64,000 nt of DNA from Coprococcus sp. OM04-5BH (GCF_003482105.1 NZ_QULM01000003.1:208054-272053), one strand, 5' to 3'; positions 26,626-37,487 are shown, numbered from the stretch's first letter. Notes: generated by a model not told the origin, from the letters alone. Program-made: numbers and translations.

Positions 26626-28713
26626 ATGGCTAAAAATCTTGTAATAGTAGAGTCGCCTACCAAAGCGGAGACAATAGGTAAGATACTTGGATCAAATTAT
26701 GAAGTTATTGCATCTAACGGACATGTAAGGGATCTTCCAAAGAGCCAGATGGGTATAGATGTAGAAAATGATTTTGAACCGAAATACATTACCATAAGAG
26801 GAAAGGGAGATATACTCACAGCACTTAGAAAGGCTGTGAAGAAGGCGGATAAAGTTTATCTTGCAACTGACCCCGATCGTGAAGGAGAAGCAATATCTTA
26901 TCATTTATCCGTGGCACTTAAGCTGCAGGATAAGAAATATAAGAGAATAACATTTAATGAGGTAACAAAGACGGCTGTTAAAAATTCTCTCAAAAATGCA
27001 AGGGATATAGACATGAATCTTGTTGACGCCCAGCAGGCAAGAAGAGTTCTGGACAGACTTGTTGGATATAAGATAAGCCCTGTGCTCTGGGCGAAGATCA
27101 AGAGAGGTCTTTCTGCCGGAAGAGTACAGTCTGTGGCATTAAAGATCATCTGCGACAGGGAGAAGGAGATAAATGACTTCATACCTAAGGAGTATTTTTC
27201 GCTTGTGGTCAATGCGGAGACTGAAAAGGGAAAGAAGGAGATACCATTCAGATTTGTATCAGGAAATGGTGAGAAGGAGGACATATCCTCAGCGGAAGCC
27301 CTTAATAAGATCGTTGCTGACATCAGTGAAAATGATCTGCTGGTTAAGTCCATAAAGCAGGGAGAGAAAACAAGAAAGTCACCATTGCCATTTACCACAA
27401 GTACATTGCAGCAGGAGGCTTCCAGCAAGCTTAATTTTGCAACCACAAAGACCATGAGGATTGCCCAGCAGCTATATGAAGGAATAAATATAAAGGGTAA
27501 GGGCACCATTGGTCTGATCACATATCTCCGTACAGATTCCACAAGAATTTCTGAGGAGGCAGACGCATCAGCAAGAAAGTACATTGGTGACAATTACGGC
27601 GAGAAATATATTGAGACACAGGATGGAAACGGCAGGCAGGATAAGGGCGGCAAAAAGATACAGGATGCTCATGAGGCGATAAGACCTACAGACATCACAT
27701 TGTCACCTGTGAAGATAAAGGATGAGCTTTCAAGAGATCAGTACAGACTCTATCAGCTTATATATAACAGATTCCTTGCCAGTAGAATGGCAAATGCAGT
27801 TTATGAGACCAGAACGGTTAAGGCTGTTGCCGGAGAACAAAATCTCCAGGCTTCAAGCTCCAAGCTGGCATTTGACGGATTTATGGCAGTATATAATCCG
27901 GATCAGGAAAAGTCAGAGAATATCAGAGGTCTTAATGAGCTGAAGGAGGGAGATGTCCTTAAGATCACAGCTATTGAGGATAAGCAGCATTTTACACAGC
28001 CGCCTGCCAGATATACAGAGGCGTCTCTTGTAAAGACTCTTGAGGAGAAGGGAATAGGAAGACCAAGTACCTATGCACCGACTATCTCAACGATCCTTGC
28101 AAGACGATATATCACCAAGGAGAATAAGAAGCTTTATGTAACAGAGATCGGCGAAGCGGTAAATAATATTATGGAGCAGGCATTTCCTGTTATAGTTGAT
28201 GTTAACTTCACTGCAAATCTTGAGTCACTGCTTGATACCATCGGTGAGGGAGCTATCAACTGGAAGGTTGTTGTGAGAAATTTCTATCCGGATCTCGATG
28301 ATGCGGTTAAGAAGGCAGAGGCGGATCTTGAGAAGATTGATATCCAGGATGAAGTCAGTGACGAGATCTGTGACGAGTGCGGCAGGAACATGGTTGTCAA
28401 GTATGGTCCTCACGGAAAGTTCTTAGCATGCCCGGGCTTTCCGGATTGTAAATGTACAAAGCCTTTTTATGAGAAGATAGGTGTTACATGTCCTAAGTGC
28501 AAGACCGGAGATGTTGTCATAAAGATGAGCAAGAAGGGTAGACGTTACTACGGATGTACAAATGCTCCGGAGTGTGATTTTATGTCGTGGACCAGACCGG
28601 CGAAGCAGAAGTGTCCACAGTGCGGAAGCTATATGCTCATAAAGGGAAAGAAGCTTTTATGTGCCAATAATGAGTGCGGATACACCTGTGACGCGCCTAA
28701 GGAAGAGGCTTAA
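26626..28713 (+). CDS. topA: DNA topoisomerase I
   Basis: Type IA topoisomerase that relaxes negative supercoils. The 695-aa protein has an N-terminal TOPRIM domain (KNLVIVESPTKAETI, then ATDPDREGEAISYH with the acidic metal site), the catalytic Tyr at about 300 in TYLRTDSTRIS, and GIGRPSTYAPTI. Cys4 zinc ribbons (CDECGRN, CPKCKTG, CPQCGSY) form the C-terminus from about 580. All essential features are intact. It sits in the common Firmicute order topA-codY. Confidence 0.97.
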   Translation: MAKNLVIVESPTKAETIGKILGSNYEVIASNGHVRDLPKSQMGIDVENDFEPKYITIRGKGDILTALRKAVKKADKVYLATDPDREGEAISYHLSVALKLQDKKYKRITFNEVTKTAVKNSLKNARDIDMNLVDAQQARRVLDRLVGYKISPVLWAKIKRGLSAGRVQSVALKIICDREKEINDFIPKEYFSLVVNAETEKGKKEIPFRFVSGNGEKEDISSAEALNKIVADISENDLLVKSIKQGEKTRKSPLPFTTSTLQQEASSKLNFATTKTMRIAQQLYEGINIKGKGTIGLITYLRTDSTRISEEADASARKYIGDNYGEKYIETQDGNGRQDKGGKKIQDAHEAIRPTDITLSPVKIKDELSRDQYRLYQLIYNRFLASRMANAVYETRTVKAVAGEQNLQASSSKLAFDGFMAVYNPDQEKSENIRGLNELKEGDVLKITAIEDKQHFTQPPARYTEASLVKTLEEKGIGRPSTYAPTISTILARRYITKENKKLYVTEIGEAVNNIMEQAFPVIVDVNFTANLESLLDTIGEGAINWKVVVRNFYPDLDDAVKKAEADLEKIDIQDEVSDEICDECGRNMVVKYGPHGKFLACPGFPDCKCTKPFYEKIGVTCPKCKTGDVVIKMSKKGRRYYGCTNAPECDFMSWTRPAKQKCPQCGSYMLIKGKKLLCANNECGYTCDAPKEEA

Positions 28714-28820
28714 AAATTACTTAAAATACAAATTAAGTTAACAATAATTACAGAATAATTACAGAACTTATAAGAAGTTGTTTTTTTCTTATGAAATCCG
28801 ATTTTTGTCAAAATTGGTTA

Positions 28821-28849
28821 TTGTAGTTCACATAACTTTGTGCTACAAT
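28821..28849 (+). promoter_or_regulatory. Probable codY promoter
   Basis: TTGTAG (28821-28826), 17-bp spacer, TACAAT (28844-28849). A GCAAAAA/TTTTTGC hairpin lies between it and the GGAGGG ribosome site. A short AACTT/AAGTT stem with seven T just upstream (near 28765-28790) may end topA transcription. Confidence 0.6.
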
Positions 28850-28914
28850 GCCAAATAGTCGAGATTTTTAGAGGCAAAAACAGCTTCTTTTTGCGTTGGT
28901 CCGGAGGGAAATAG

Positions 28915-29679
28915 ATGAGTGTTCAGTTGTTAGATAAAACGAGGAAAATCAATAAATTATTGCACAATAATAACTCGCATAAGGTTGTTTTCAACGATAT
29001 TTGCGATGTTTTAAGTGATATATTGACATCAAATGTGTTGGTAATAAGCAAGAAAGGTAAGGTCCTGGGCATAAAAAACAGGGCAGATATACCTGAGATT
29101 ACAGAGCTTATAGAGGGAAAGGTTGGTTTACATATTGATTCCATGTTGAATGAGCGGCTATTGCTCGTTCTATCCACAAAGGAGAATGTAAACCTGACAA
29201 CACTTGGATTTGATGGACATAACATTGACCAGTACAGAGGTCTTCTTCTTCCTATAGATATTGCGGGAGAGAGACTCGGTACATTGTTCTTGTACAGGAT
29301 CGCCAGTGATTATGACATAGATGATATAATTCTCGGTGAGTATGGAACCACAGTTGTGGGACTTGAGATGATGAGAGCGTTAAACGAGGAAAATGCCGAG
29401 GAGGACAGAAAGGTGGCTATCGTCAAGTCAGCCATCAACACATTGTCATTTTCAGAGCTTCAGGCAATAAAGCATATTTTCTCAGAGTTAAAGGGGGATG
29501 AGGGAATACTTGTTGCCAGTAAGGTGGCAGATCGCGTTGGCATAACAAGATCGGTAATTGTAAATGCTCTTAGAAAGTTTGAGAGTGCAGGAGTCATTGA
29601 GGCAAGGTCTTCTGGAATGAAGGGAACCTATATCAGAGTTTTGAATGATGTGGTTTTTGATGAGCTTAAGAAGGCATAA
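28915..29679 (+). CDS. codY: GTP-sensing transcriptional repressor CodY
   Basis: Global regulator that represses branched-chain amino acid and other genes when isoleucine and GTP are plentiful. The 254-aa protein has an N-terminal GAF domain (LLDKTRKINKLL..., ligand pocket) and a C-terminal winged helix-turn-helix with ASKVADRVGITRSVIVNALRKFESAGVIE (split here at about residues 205-233), the signature that binds CodY boxes. GGAGGG precedes the start. The ilv and leu genes in this window are the classical targets of the family. That link is inferred, since no clear CodY box was found upstream of them. Confidence 0.96.
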   Translation: MSVQLLDKTRKINKLLHNNNSHKVVFNDICDVLSDILTSNVLVISKKGKVLGIKNRADIPEITELIEGKVGLHIDSMLNERLLLVLSTKENVNLTTLGFDGHNIDQYRGLLLPIDIAGERLGTLFLYRIASDYDIDDIILGEYGTTVVGLEMMRALNEENAEEDRKVAIVKSAINTLSFSELQAIKHIFSELKGDEGILVASKVADRVGITRSVIVNALRKFESAGVIEARSSGMKGTYIRVLNDVVFDELKKA

Positions 29680-29835
29680 GGGTTTATAAGATAAAAATAT
29701 GAAGGCTGAGAAAAATAAAAACTCATAAAAATATAAACTCACAAAACTATGTAGGGTATAGTGGTTGAAAAAATATATTTGATATTTAGATAAAAATTTG
29801 GTTGTAAAATATTTATTTGCAAGGAGATAAAGAAT

Positions 29836-31224
29836 ATGGCAGCTGGTATTGTAACATTGATCGTAGGTGTAATTATCGTTATCGTGAGCTTCTTCATACT
29901 TGATTCTCACGATTACAAGAAGGAAGATCAGGAATTTAACGAGAGCTCAGAAGAGTTCAAACGAAGAATGCAGGAATTTAATGATGTGCTTATTGAGCAG
30001 CATAAGGAAGCTATCAGAAGCTACAGTGAAGATACGAAGAAGAAGCAGGAGCAGGAGATCAGGGACGAGATCGAGAAGTGTACTGATGAGCTTTCAGAGA
30101 AGGCTAAGGAAAATATGATCAGCTATATTAACAAGAGCCTTTCAGAGGCATATGACTCTTACAGCTCAGACGAAGAGAGACCTGCACCTGTTGAGTACAG
30201 CGAGGAAGCTGACCAGGAGACAGAGACTGAGACTTCCGCAGATAATGAGGCGTCTGCAACAGAAGATGTTGATACAGAAAGTGAGATCACTGCAACAGAG
30301 GCTGGCATGGCAAAGGATGAAAGCACAGCAGCACAGACCGGTGATGTTTCAAAGGATGAGGCTGAAGCAACAGAGGGTAACGGCAGTGAAAGTGTTGATG
30401 CAGAAGGTATTGCTAAGGAAGAAGAAAATAATTCAGAGAACGGATCTGCAGCTTCCGCAGATCATGAAGCAGGTGATGACGGAATTGCAGATAAATCAGA
30501 AAATGCAGCGGACAACAATTCCGGTGATAAATCTGAAAATGCAGTAGAGAAGAATGTCGGAAGTGTAGATGGAACAGAGGTCACAAAGCCTGCAGTAAAG
30601 AAAAATTCACGCAGAAGAAAAAAGAAAAAGACTAATGTAAATGCAAATAAAAGTGAAGCAGCAGTTCAGGAAAATAAAACAGCTGCTCAGGCTGATGAGC
30701 CGGCAGTCCAGAGTGACACAGTGGGACATGATAATGCAGATATGGGTAATGACGGAAAGTGGAGCGCATTTGCAGGGGACACAGACAGGGAAAATGAAAC
30801 TGATAAAACAGAGATCCTGGCTGAGAATGTGACAGAGGAGACTGCTGCACCTAAAAGGCAGGAAACCGGAAATACAGAAAAACCAGACAGCAAGTCAGAT
30901 GCCGATAAAGAACAGGCTGATAAAAAGGACGCTGGTAAAGAAATTAGCACTGCAGGAAATGGTGCGGGGGCTGAGGAGCCTAAGAAAACTGCTCCAAGAA
31001 AAAGGGGCGGAAGAAAACCAAAGGCAGCAAAGACTAAGCCTGAGGTAGAAATTAAGGACAGGGCACCTAAGCAGGCAGAGCCTATCTGGGATGATATGAA
31101 GGACACAAACAAGGAGGTTGCAAGGTTATACGGTCAGGGAATGGACATTATTGAAATTGCAAATCAACTTGGCATAGGTGTCGGAGAAGCAAGAACAGTA
31201 ATTAACAAGCTTAAGAAGAGATAA
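29836..31224 (+). CDS. Membrane-anchored acidic coiled-coil protein with a C-terminal HTH (DUF6115-like)
   Basis: Function unknown. The 462-aa protein has one N-terminal transmembrane helix (residues 4-22), a charged coiled coil (about 30-110, EEFKRRMQEFNDVLIEQHKE) and a long Glu/Ala/Thr/Asp-rich low-complexity stretch to about 370. A Lys/Arg/Pro-rich patch follows, then a terminal helix-turn-helix-like segment of about 50 residues (EVARLYGQGMDIIEIANQLGIG...). The C-terminus resembles DUF6115 and sigma-70 region 4-like HTHs. A membrane-tethered DNA- or RNA-binding role is an inference. AAGGAG precedes the start. It follows codY in the same direction. Confidence 0.75.
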   Translation: MAAGIVTLIVGVIIVIVSFFILDSHDYKKEDQEFNESSEEFKRRMQEFNDVLIEQHKEAIRSYSEDTKKKQEQEIRDEIEKCTDELSEKAKENMISYINKSLSEAYDSYSSDEERPAPVEYSEEADQETETETSADNEASATEDVDTESEITATEAGMAKDESTAAQTGDVSKDEAEATEGNGSESVDAEGIAKEEENNSENGSAASADHEAGDDGIADKSENAADNNSGDKSENAVEKNVGSVDGTEVTKPAVKKNSRRRKKKKTNVNANKSEAAVQENKTAAQADEPAVQSDTVGHDNADMGNDGKWSAFAGDTDRENETDKTEILAENVTEETAAPKRQETGNTEKPDSKSDADKEQADKKDAGKEISTAGNGAGAEEPKKTAPRKRGGRKPKAAKTKPEVEIKDRAPKQAEPIWDDMKDTNKEVARLYGQGMDIIEIANQLGIGVGEARTVINKLKKR

Positions 31225-31289
31225 TTGGTCTGAAATTCAAGACATGCAAATTTTTAATGGACTGAAGTTCAATACTCAAGGAGAATGAT

Positions 31290-32024
31290 ATGAGGAAGAG
31301 ATATTTTTTTAGAGGACTTGGATGTGGACTTATAATCGGTGCGATGGTTATGATGGTTACTTTTCAGACACAGAAGCCCACAGGCGATAGTTCCACAGTA
31401 AACAAGAATAATACTATAACTGAAGCTGTTACGGAAAATTCTTCTCAGGCATCAAATGATGATGTTGATAACAGCCAGGCGGGAAGCACGGAAGGGGCTT
31501 CATCTGAGGATAACACAAACCAGGCGGGCTCATCAGAAGCCGGGGCCGAAGTTACACCGGGTGACAACAATGGAAATGGCAGCGGTTCGGGCGATGGACA
31601 GAGTGCTGACAATGGAAACGGCAACGGTTCAGGTTCCGGCAATGGACAGGGTACCGGTAGTGGAGACGGCTCAGGTAGTGGCAACGGACAGGGTACCGGT
31701 AGTGGCAACGGTTCAGGTTCCGGTAATGGTTCGGGAAATGAATCAGGAACTCCTACGACAGAAGATATGCAGGGAGACAAGAATGATCCGGGTGATGACG
31801 CAACAAAGAAGGGTGGCACTATCACAGTAACTAAGGATATGACGGCAATGGATGTATGTAAGCTGTTGGCAGGTATCAATATGGTAAAGAGTGCGCAGGA
31901 TTTTTATTCATATTTAAGTAATAAGGGTCTTGTAGGTTCCATAATCCCAGGCAAATACACATTCGACGGCACAGAGGATTATGATACCATTGTGGCGATG
32001 ATCACCTCTTCAAGCTATAAATAA
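31290..32024 (+). CDS. Exported Gly/Ser/Asn-rich protein with an MltG LysM-like domain
   Basis: The 244-aa protein has an N-terminal membrane anchor or signal (residues 8-28, GLGCGLIIGAMVMMVTF), a Ser/Gly/Asn/Thr-rich linker with repeated GNGSGSGNGQGTGSG-like units to about residue 150, and a C-terminal domain of about 65 residues. That domain reads MTAMDVCKLLAGINMV... and IIPGKYTFDGTED, and resembles the LysM-like first domain of endolytic transglycosylase MltG. The MltG catalytic domain is absent, so it can at most bind peptidoglycan. Its neighbours give no clear function. It starts behind AAGGAG. Confidence 0.75.
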   Translation: MRKRYFFRGLGCGLIIGAMVMMVTFQTQKPTGDSSTVNKNNTITEAVTENSSQASNDDVDNSQAGSTEGASSEDNTNQAGSSEAGAEVTPGDNNGNGSGSGDGQSADNGNGNGSGSGNGQGTGSGDGSGSGNGQGTGSGNGSGSGNGSGNESGTPTTEDMQGDKNDPGDDATKKGGTITVTKDMTAMDVCKLLAGINMVKSAQDFYSYLSNKGLVGSIIPGKYTFDGTEDYDTIVAMITSSSYK

Positions 32025-32167
32025 TCTAAAGTTGATTGCGAAAAATGTAAGCATTAAAAAAGTTACAGGCATTATAAAGTTATAGATGTTATAAAAGTAT
32101 AGATATTATAATGGTATAGACAATTTAAATGGTATAAAACCCAAATACATAAGAATGTGGAAATTAT

Positions 32168-32224
32168 AAAATCCTTCCGGAACAGGTTTTGTTCATACAG
32201 AGATCTGTTTTGGAGGGATTTTTT
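32168..32224 (+). terminator. Rho-independent terminator upstream of rpsB
   Basis: AAAATCCTTCCGGAACAG (32168-32185) pairs with CTGTTTTGGAGGGATTTT from 32205, with a few G-U pairs, ending in a T-run. It closes the MltG-like gene. Confidence 0.8.
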
Positions 32225-32245
32225 GCTGCTGCAGCAAAAAAATGC

Positions 32246-32419
32246 TTGCTTCGCACTTTTACTTGTGTTACAATCGACTTTGCGTGAGTGGAAATACAGG
32301 ATATTTCTGCCCATAAACAAATAATATACATGCTGGTTGATAGTTGGCGTGGTGCCTATAGCTCGGGTGGTCCAAAGAGATGATACCGGCAGAAGATTTT
32401 AACCATGGAGGTAAAGAAA
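32246..32419 (+). promoter_or_regulatory. Promoter and about 140-nt leader of rpsB-tsf
   Basis: TTGCTT (32246-32251), 17-bp spacer, TACAAT (32269-32274), then a leader of about 140 nt that is GC-richer than its surroundings. Ribosomal protein S2 leaders in other bacteria are often autoregulatory structures. That role is an inference here, as I could not fold this one to a known motif. Confidence 0.45.
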
Positions 32420-33163
32420 ATGAGCGTTATTTCAATGAAACAGTTATTAGAAGCAGGTGTACATTTCGGACATCAGACAAGAAGATGGAACCCTAAGATG
32501 AAGCCATATATCTACACAGAGCGTAATGGTATCTACATCATTGATCTTCAGAAGTCAGTTGGTATGGTTGACGATGCTTACAATGCAATCGGTGATTGCG
32601 TAGCTAACGGTGGCAAGATCCTTTTCGTTGGTACAAAGAAGCAGGCACAGGATTCAATCAAGAGCGAAGCAGAGCGTTGTGGTATGTACTATGTAAACGA
32701 GAGATGGTTAGGTGGTATGCTCACAAACTTCAAGACAATCCAGACAAGAATTGCTACACTTAAGAAGTATGAAACTATGGAAGAGGATGGCACATTTGAT
32801 GTTCTTCCTAAGAAGGAAGTTATCCAGATTAAGAAGGAGATGGAGAAGCTTCAGAAGAACCTTGGTGGTATCAAGGACATGAAGGAAATTCCTGACATGA
32901 TCTTTGTTGTAGATCCTAAGAAGGAAAGAATTTGTATCCAGGAGGCTCATTCACTTGGTATTAAGCTTGTTGGTATTGCAGATACTAACTGTGATCCGGA
33001 AGAGCTTGACTATGTAATCCCAGGTAATGATGACGCTATCAGAGCCGTTAAGCTTATCGTATCAAAGATGGCAGACGCAGTTATCGAGGCTCAGCAGGGT
33101 GCAGACGCAACAGATGTAGAAGACGCTGAGACAGAAGCTGAAGAAGTTGCAACAGAAGAATAA
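32420..33163 (+). CDS. rpsB: 30S ribosomal protein S2
   Basis: Primary binding protein late in 30S assembly and needed for S1-type mRNA contacts. The 247-aa protein starts [26 protein letters not shown] and contains [12 protein letters not shown] and [19 protein letters not shown], all typical. It ends in an acidic tail ([19 protein letters not shown]). The start at 32420 follows GGAGGT by 7 nt; the in-frame ATG at 32405 overlaps the ribosome site. The conserved rpsB-tsf pair is complete. Confidence 0.97.
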   Translation: MSVISMKQLLEAGVHFGHQTRRWNPKMKPYIYTERNGIYIIDLQKSVGMVDDAYNAIGDCVANGGKILFVGTKKQAQDSIKSEAERCGMYYVNERWLGGMLTNFKTIQTRIATLKKYETMEEDGTFDVLPKKEVIQIKKEMEKLQKNLGGIKDMKEIPDMIFVVDPKKERICIQEAHSLGIKLVGIADTNCDPEELDYVIPGNDDAIRAVKLIVSKMADAVIEAQQGADATDVEDAETEAEEVATEE

Positions 33164-33204
33164 TATTTTAATATAAATACTAGATTTATTTGGAGGTTAT
33201 TACG

Positions 33205-34275
33205 ATGGCTATTACAGCAAGCATGGTAAAAGAGTTAAGAGAGCTCACAGGTGCCGGTATGATGGATTGTAAGAAGGCACTTACAGAGACTAATGGTGAT
33301 ATGGACGCAGCTGTAGAAGTACTCAAGAAGAGCGGCGCTGCTAAGGCTGAGAAGAAGGCAGCAAGAATTGCAGCAGAGGGTATTGCAAAGGTTGCAATCG
33401 ATGGAAATACAGCAGTTGTTGTTGAGGTTAACTCAGAGACAGACTTCGTTGCTAAGAACGAAGTATTCCAGGAGTTCGTACAGGCAGTTGCAGATAAGGC
33501 ACTTACAGTAGATGTTGATAAGGCCGGAGATGGTGAGGATGTTGTTTCAATCCTTGACATGAAGGCTGATCTTGATGATAAGATCCTTAAGATCGGTGAG
33601 AAGATATCTATCAGAAGATTTGAGAAGGTTTCAGCAGATGTTGTTGCTTCATATATCCATGGCGGCGGAAGAATCGGTGTTCTTGTAGCAGGTAACGGTG
33701 CTTCAGGCGACGCAGCTAAGGAAGCTCTTACAAACATCGCAATGCAGATTGCAGCTATGAATCCACAGTACATCTCAAGAGATGAGATCTCAGCAGATGA
33801 ACTTGCTAAGATCAGAGAGATCACAATCGACAGCGCATTAAACGATCCATTCTCACTTCCAAAGCCAGTTCTTTCAAAGCTGCTTGAGAAGGCTGTTGCA
33901 GGTGTATGGAGTGCAGAGGATGTAGCTTTATATGAAGAGCACAAGTCAAACATGAACTACTTACCAAACTTCCTTTCAAAGGAAGCTAAGGTTCAGTTAG
34001 CAGAGATCGCATGTGCTGACAAGGAAGAAATCTCAGGAAATAAGATCTTCTCAGGTCTTGTTGAGGGACGTATTTCTAAGCAGATGAAGGAAATCTGCCT
34101 TCTTGATCAGGTTTACGTTAAGGCTGAGGATGGCAAGCAGACAGTTGCTGCATACCTTAAGTCAGTAAGCGCAGACCTCAAGATCGCTAAGTTTGTTCGT
34201 TTTGAAGTTGGCGAAGGTATGGAAAAGAAGAATGAGGACTTCGCTGCAGAGGTAGCAAAGCAGATGAATGTTTAG
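33205..34275 (+). CDS. tsf: Elongation factor Ts
   Basis: Nucleotide-exchange factor for EF-Tu. The 356-aa protein has the N-terminal UBA-like domain (ASMVKELRELTGAGMMDCKKAL), the TDFVAKNE signature at about residue 80 and the dimerisation/C-terminal regions. It is longer than the E. coli protein (283 aa); the extra length lies in the C-terminal half after AVAGVWSAEDVALYEEHKS. The start is behind TTTGGAGG, 42 bp after rpsB. A good terminator follows. Confidence 0.96.
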   Translation: MAITASMVKELRELTGAGMMDCKKALTETNGDMDAAVEVLKKSGAAKAEKKAARIAAEGIAKVAIDGNTAVVVEVNSETDFVAKNEVFQEFVQAVADKALTVDVDKAGDGEDVVSILDMKADLDDKILKIGEKISIRRFEKVSADVVASYIHGGGRIGVLVAGNGASGDAAKEALTNIAMQIAAMNPQYISRDEISADELAKIREITIDSALNDPFSLPKPVLSKLLEKAVAGVWSAEDVALYEEHKSNMNYLPNFLSKEAKVQLAEIACADKEEISGNKIFSGLVEGRISKQMKEICLLDQVYVKAEDGKQTVAAYLKSVSADLKIAKFVRFEVGEGMEKKNEDFAAEVAKQMNV

Positions 34276-34313
34276 TGTAAAGCGAACTTCACATATATAT
34301 TTCTGAAATTATG

Positions 34314-34359
34314 ATAACCCTTGCAAATGGTGGTGACACTGTTTGTGAGGGTTATTTTA
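34314..34359 (+). terminator. Terminator after tsf
   Basis: ATAACCCTTGCAAA pairs with TTTGTGAGGGTTAT (a few G-U pairs), followed by TTTTAT. Confidence 0.75.
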
Positions 34360-34369
34360 TAGTAAATTA

Positions 34370-34574
34370 TTATAAATAAAATTCAGTAAAGCAATGCTTG
34401 CCACTCGGACTTGAAAATTTAGTTGTATCTGATAAAACATAGGTAAAAGTAAGTGCAATATGTTTCAGATGTTGCATAAACTATATAAGGATGATACAAT
34501 CATCCAGGAGAGTTACTGCCGTTTGAGTGGAAGGTTTAACAGAAAGAGGCATCTGTAGAGATGCCTCTTTTTTA
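34370..34574 (+). ncRNA. Possible small RNA or leader ending in a strong terminator
   Basis: Between the tsf terminator and the next gene there is no credible open frame. The stretch ends in a perfect hairpin AGAGGCATCT-GTAG-AGATGCCTCT (34545-34568) with a run of T. A GGATGAT/ATCATCC stem lies just upstream (about 34488-34507). A terminator that closes no gene suggests an independent short transcript, or an attenuator for the sce7726-family gene that starts 60 bp later. No known riboswitch consensus was matched. Confidence 0.4.
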
Positions 34575-34632
34575 GAAAGCATAAATCATGATTATATTAT
34601 GGCAAATGCAAATAAATAAGAAGGAATACAAC

Positions 34633-35271
34633 ATGCTGCACGATAAAGACATACGAGAGCCCTTATTTGAGTATCTTGAAGAAACTCATGGAAAGATAAG
34701 GATAATAGAAGAGAAGAATATGGGGGAGTCCAGGGCGGACGTGGTGATGATCTGCCCGGAGTCCATCACCGGAATTGAGATAAAAAGCGACGCGGATACA
34801 TACACAAGGCTGGAGGGACAGATAAAGGATTATGACAAATTCTTTGACTATAATATTCTGGTTGTGGGAAGCACACATGCAGCCGGTGCTGCAGAACATA
34901 TTCCTGAATACTGGGGACTGATCTCAGTGGAGGTAATTGATGAAAAGATTGATATCTATAAGATAAGAGACCCACAGCTTAATCCAAAGTGTGATATAAA
35001 AAATAAGATAAGACTCTTGTGGAGACCTGAACTTGCCCATATACAGGAAATATGTAAGCTTCCGGTGTATAAGGCAAAGAGCAAGGACTTTGTCCGGGAA
35101 GCAATAGTACAGAAGATTCCACGACCTCTTTTGGATACCTTGATAAGTGATGAACTGTTTGAGAGGGATTATAACACTATTGCCGAGAGCATTAAGCGAT
35201 ACAGACAGGAGCAGCACCCGGAAAAACGAGTCCGCAAGAAATCCTTCAGGCATAAACGCAAGAGAAAGTGA
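34633..35271 (+). CDS. sce7726-family protein with a PD-(D/E)XK nuclease-like core
   Basis: A 212-aa cytosolic protein of unknown role. The core EKNMGESRADVVMI...GIEIKSDADTY (about residues 24-55) has the D-x(n)-ExK arrangement of the PD-(D/E)XK nuclease superfamily. The C-terminus is strongly basic (KRVRKKSFRHKRKRK). This layout agrees with the sce7726 family. I start at 34633 behind AAGAAGGA; the open frame extends upstream to 34588 but lacks a ribosome site. A DNA-repair or defence role is possible but not indicated by its neighbours. Confidence 0.78.
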   Translation: MLHDKDIREPLFEYLEETHGKIRIIEEKNMGESRADVVMICPESITGIEIKSDADTYTRLEGQIKDYDKFFDYNILVVGSTHAAGAAEHIPEYWGLISVEVIDEKIDIYKIRDPQLNPKCDIKNKIRLLWRPELAHIQEICKLPVYKAKSKDFVREAIVQKIPRPLLDTLISDELFERDYNTIAESIKRYRQEQHPEKRVRKKSFRHKRKRK

Positions 35272-35300
35272 TGGATGTGCATATGTCAGCAAAGGTTTTA

Positions 35301-35357
35301 TCTGCTGATTAGCAGTCGCCAAATGCGATCATACAAGTATGTCGCATTTTCCTCATT
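35301..35357. repeat. Possible short relative of the nested palindromic element, copy III
   Basis: CTGCT-GATT-AGCAG is followed by AGTCGCC-AAA and a hairpin AAATGCGA...TCGCATTT, then TTTTCCTCA. The flanking blocks AGCAGTCGCC and TTTTTCCTCA occur in the same order in the 5346-5564 element with a different central hairpin. The similarity is short, so homology is tentative. Confidence 0.35.
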
Positions 35358-35365
35358 GCTTTAAC

Positions 35366-35420
35366 AAAAAGGCCATCATACGGGAGACTTTCAACAGAAG
35401 TCCTTGGATGATGGCCTTTT
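35366..35420. terminator. Bidirectional terminator
   Basis: AAAAAGGCCATCAT pairs with ATGATGGCCTTTT around a 28-nt loop. It separates the convergent sce7726-family gene and the small minus-strand gene and has A- and T-runs on the correct sides for both. Confidence 0.85.
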
Positions 35421-35476
35421 GTATACTTTAAGTTAGAGCTGCAATTTTTTCATATACTGTTATATAAACTTATATT

Positions 35477-35683
35477 TTATTCTTCCTCTGCGTCTTCGAT
35501 TTCAGGGGTACACTTGCACTTGCAGGACTTCTTAGCTGCCTTTTTAGGTGAAGCAACCATTCCAACGATAACACCGGCAAGGAAAGAACAGAGAACTGTG
35601 AGACAGAGCTCCTTGTCAGTAAGAACATTTGCCTTTAAGTACTTAACAACATTGTCATATTTTTCTTTAAAATTATCCTTCAT
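35477..35683 (-). CDS. Small membrane protein with a Cys-rich cytosolic tail
   Basis: A 68-aa protein with one transmembrane helix (about residues 28-44, LTVLCSFLAGVIVGMVA), a Lys-rich patch, CKCKC at about 54-58 and an acidic end (EIEDAEEE). A GGAGG lies about 10 nt before the ATG on the minus strand, which supports that it is real. The helix ending in GxxxG-like small residues resembles short YtxH-type envelope proteins. Function unknown; the CxCxC could bind metal. Confidence 0.7.
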   Translation of the reverse strand: MKDNFKEKYDNVVKYLKANVLTDKELCLTVLCSFLAGVIVGMVASPKKAAKKSCKCKCTPEIEDAEEE

Positions 35684-35989
35684 AATTCCATAACCTCCTT
35701 AAAATCTGCCGGCCCCATCTGCATGATGCCAACGCACATAAACGACCGGGCAATAAACTGTGCCTGTCAGATATTGTATCATATTCTTTTCTATTATAAA
35801 AGACATGATATAAAAGACATGTTGTCAGTAGTAACTAAAATTTAATTGATCAAATGAAAATATCCTGCCACATATCATAAAATAAAAAATCTTCAAGCAC
35901 CCCCACATAAATATCATGTATCGGTAAATATTATCATTATGAAATATTGAATTATCTACTTGGTTAGGATAGACTAACTGTGCAAGCAA

Positions 35990-37403
<1,414 letters not shown>

Positions 37404-37487
37404 TAGACATAACTTTGAAAATGGTAGACATAACCAACTCAATATATGGTAGTTAATCATAAAAAATCAAAAAATAAAAACTATATA

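Noticed and set aside
31445-31879. Pro/Leu-rich minus-strand frame of 144 aa
   Set aside because: Complement of the Gly/Ser/Asn repeat; no ribosome site and fully covered by the exported protein.
34440-34574. Glycine, THF or T-box riboswitch in the region after tsf (GGAGAG motif)
   Set aside because: Only a short GGAGAGTTA resemblance; the rest of each consensus is missing.
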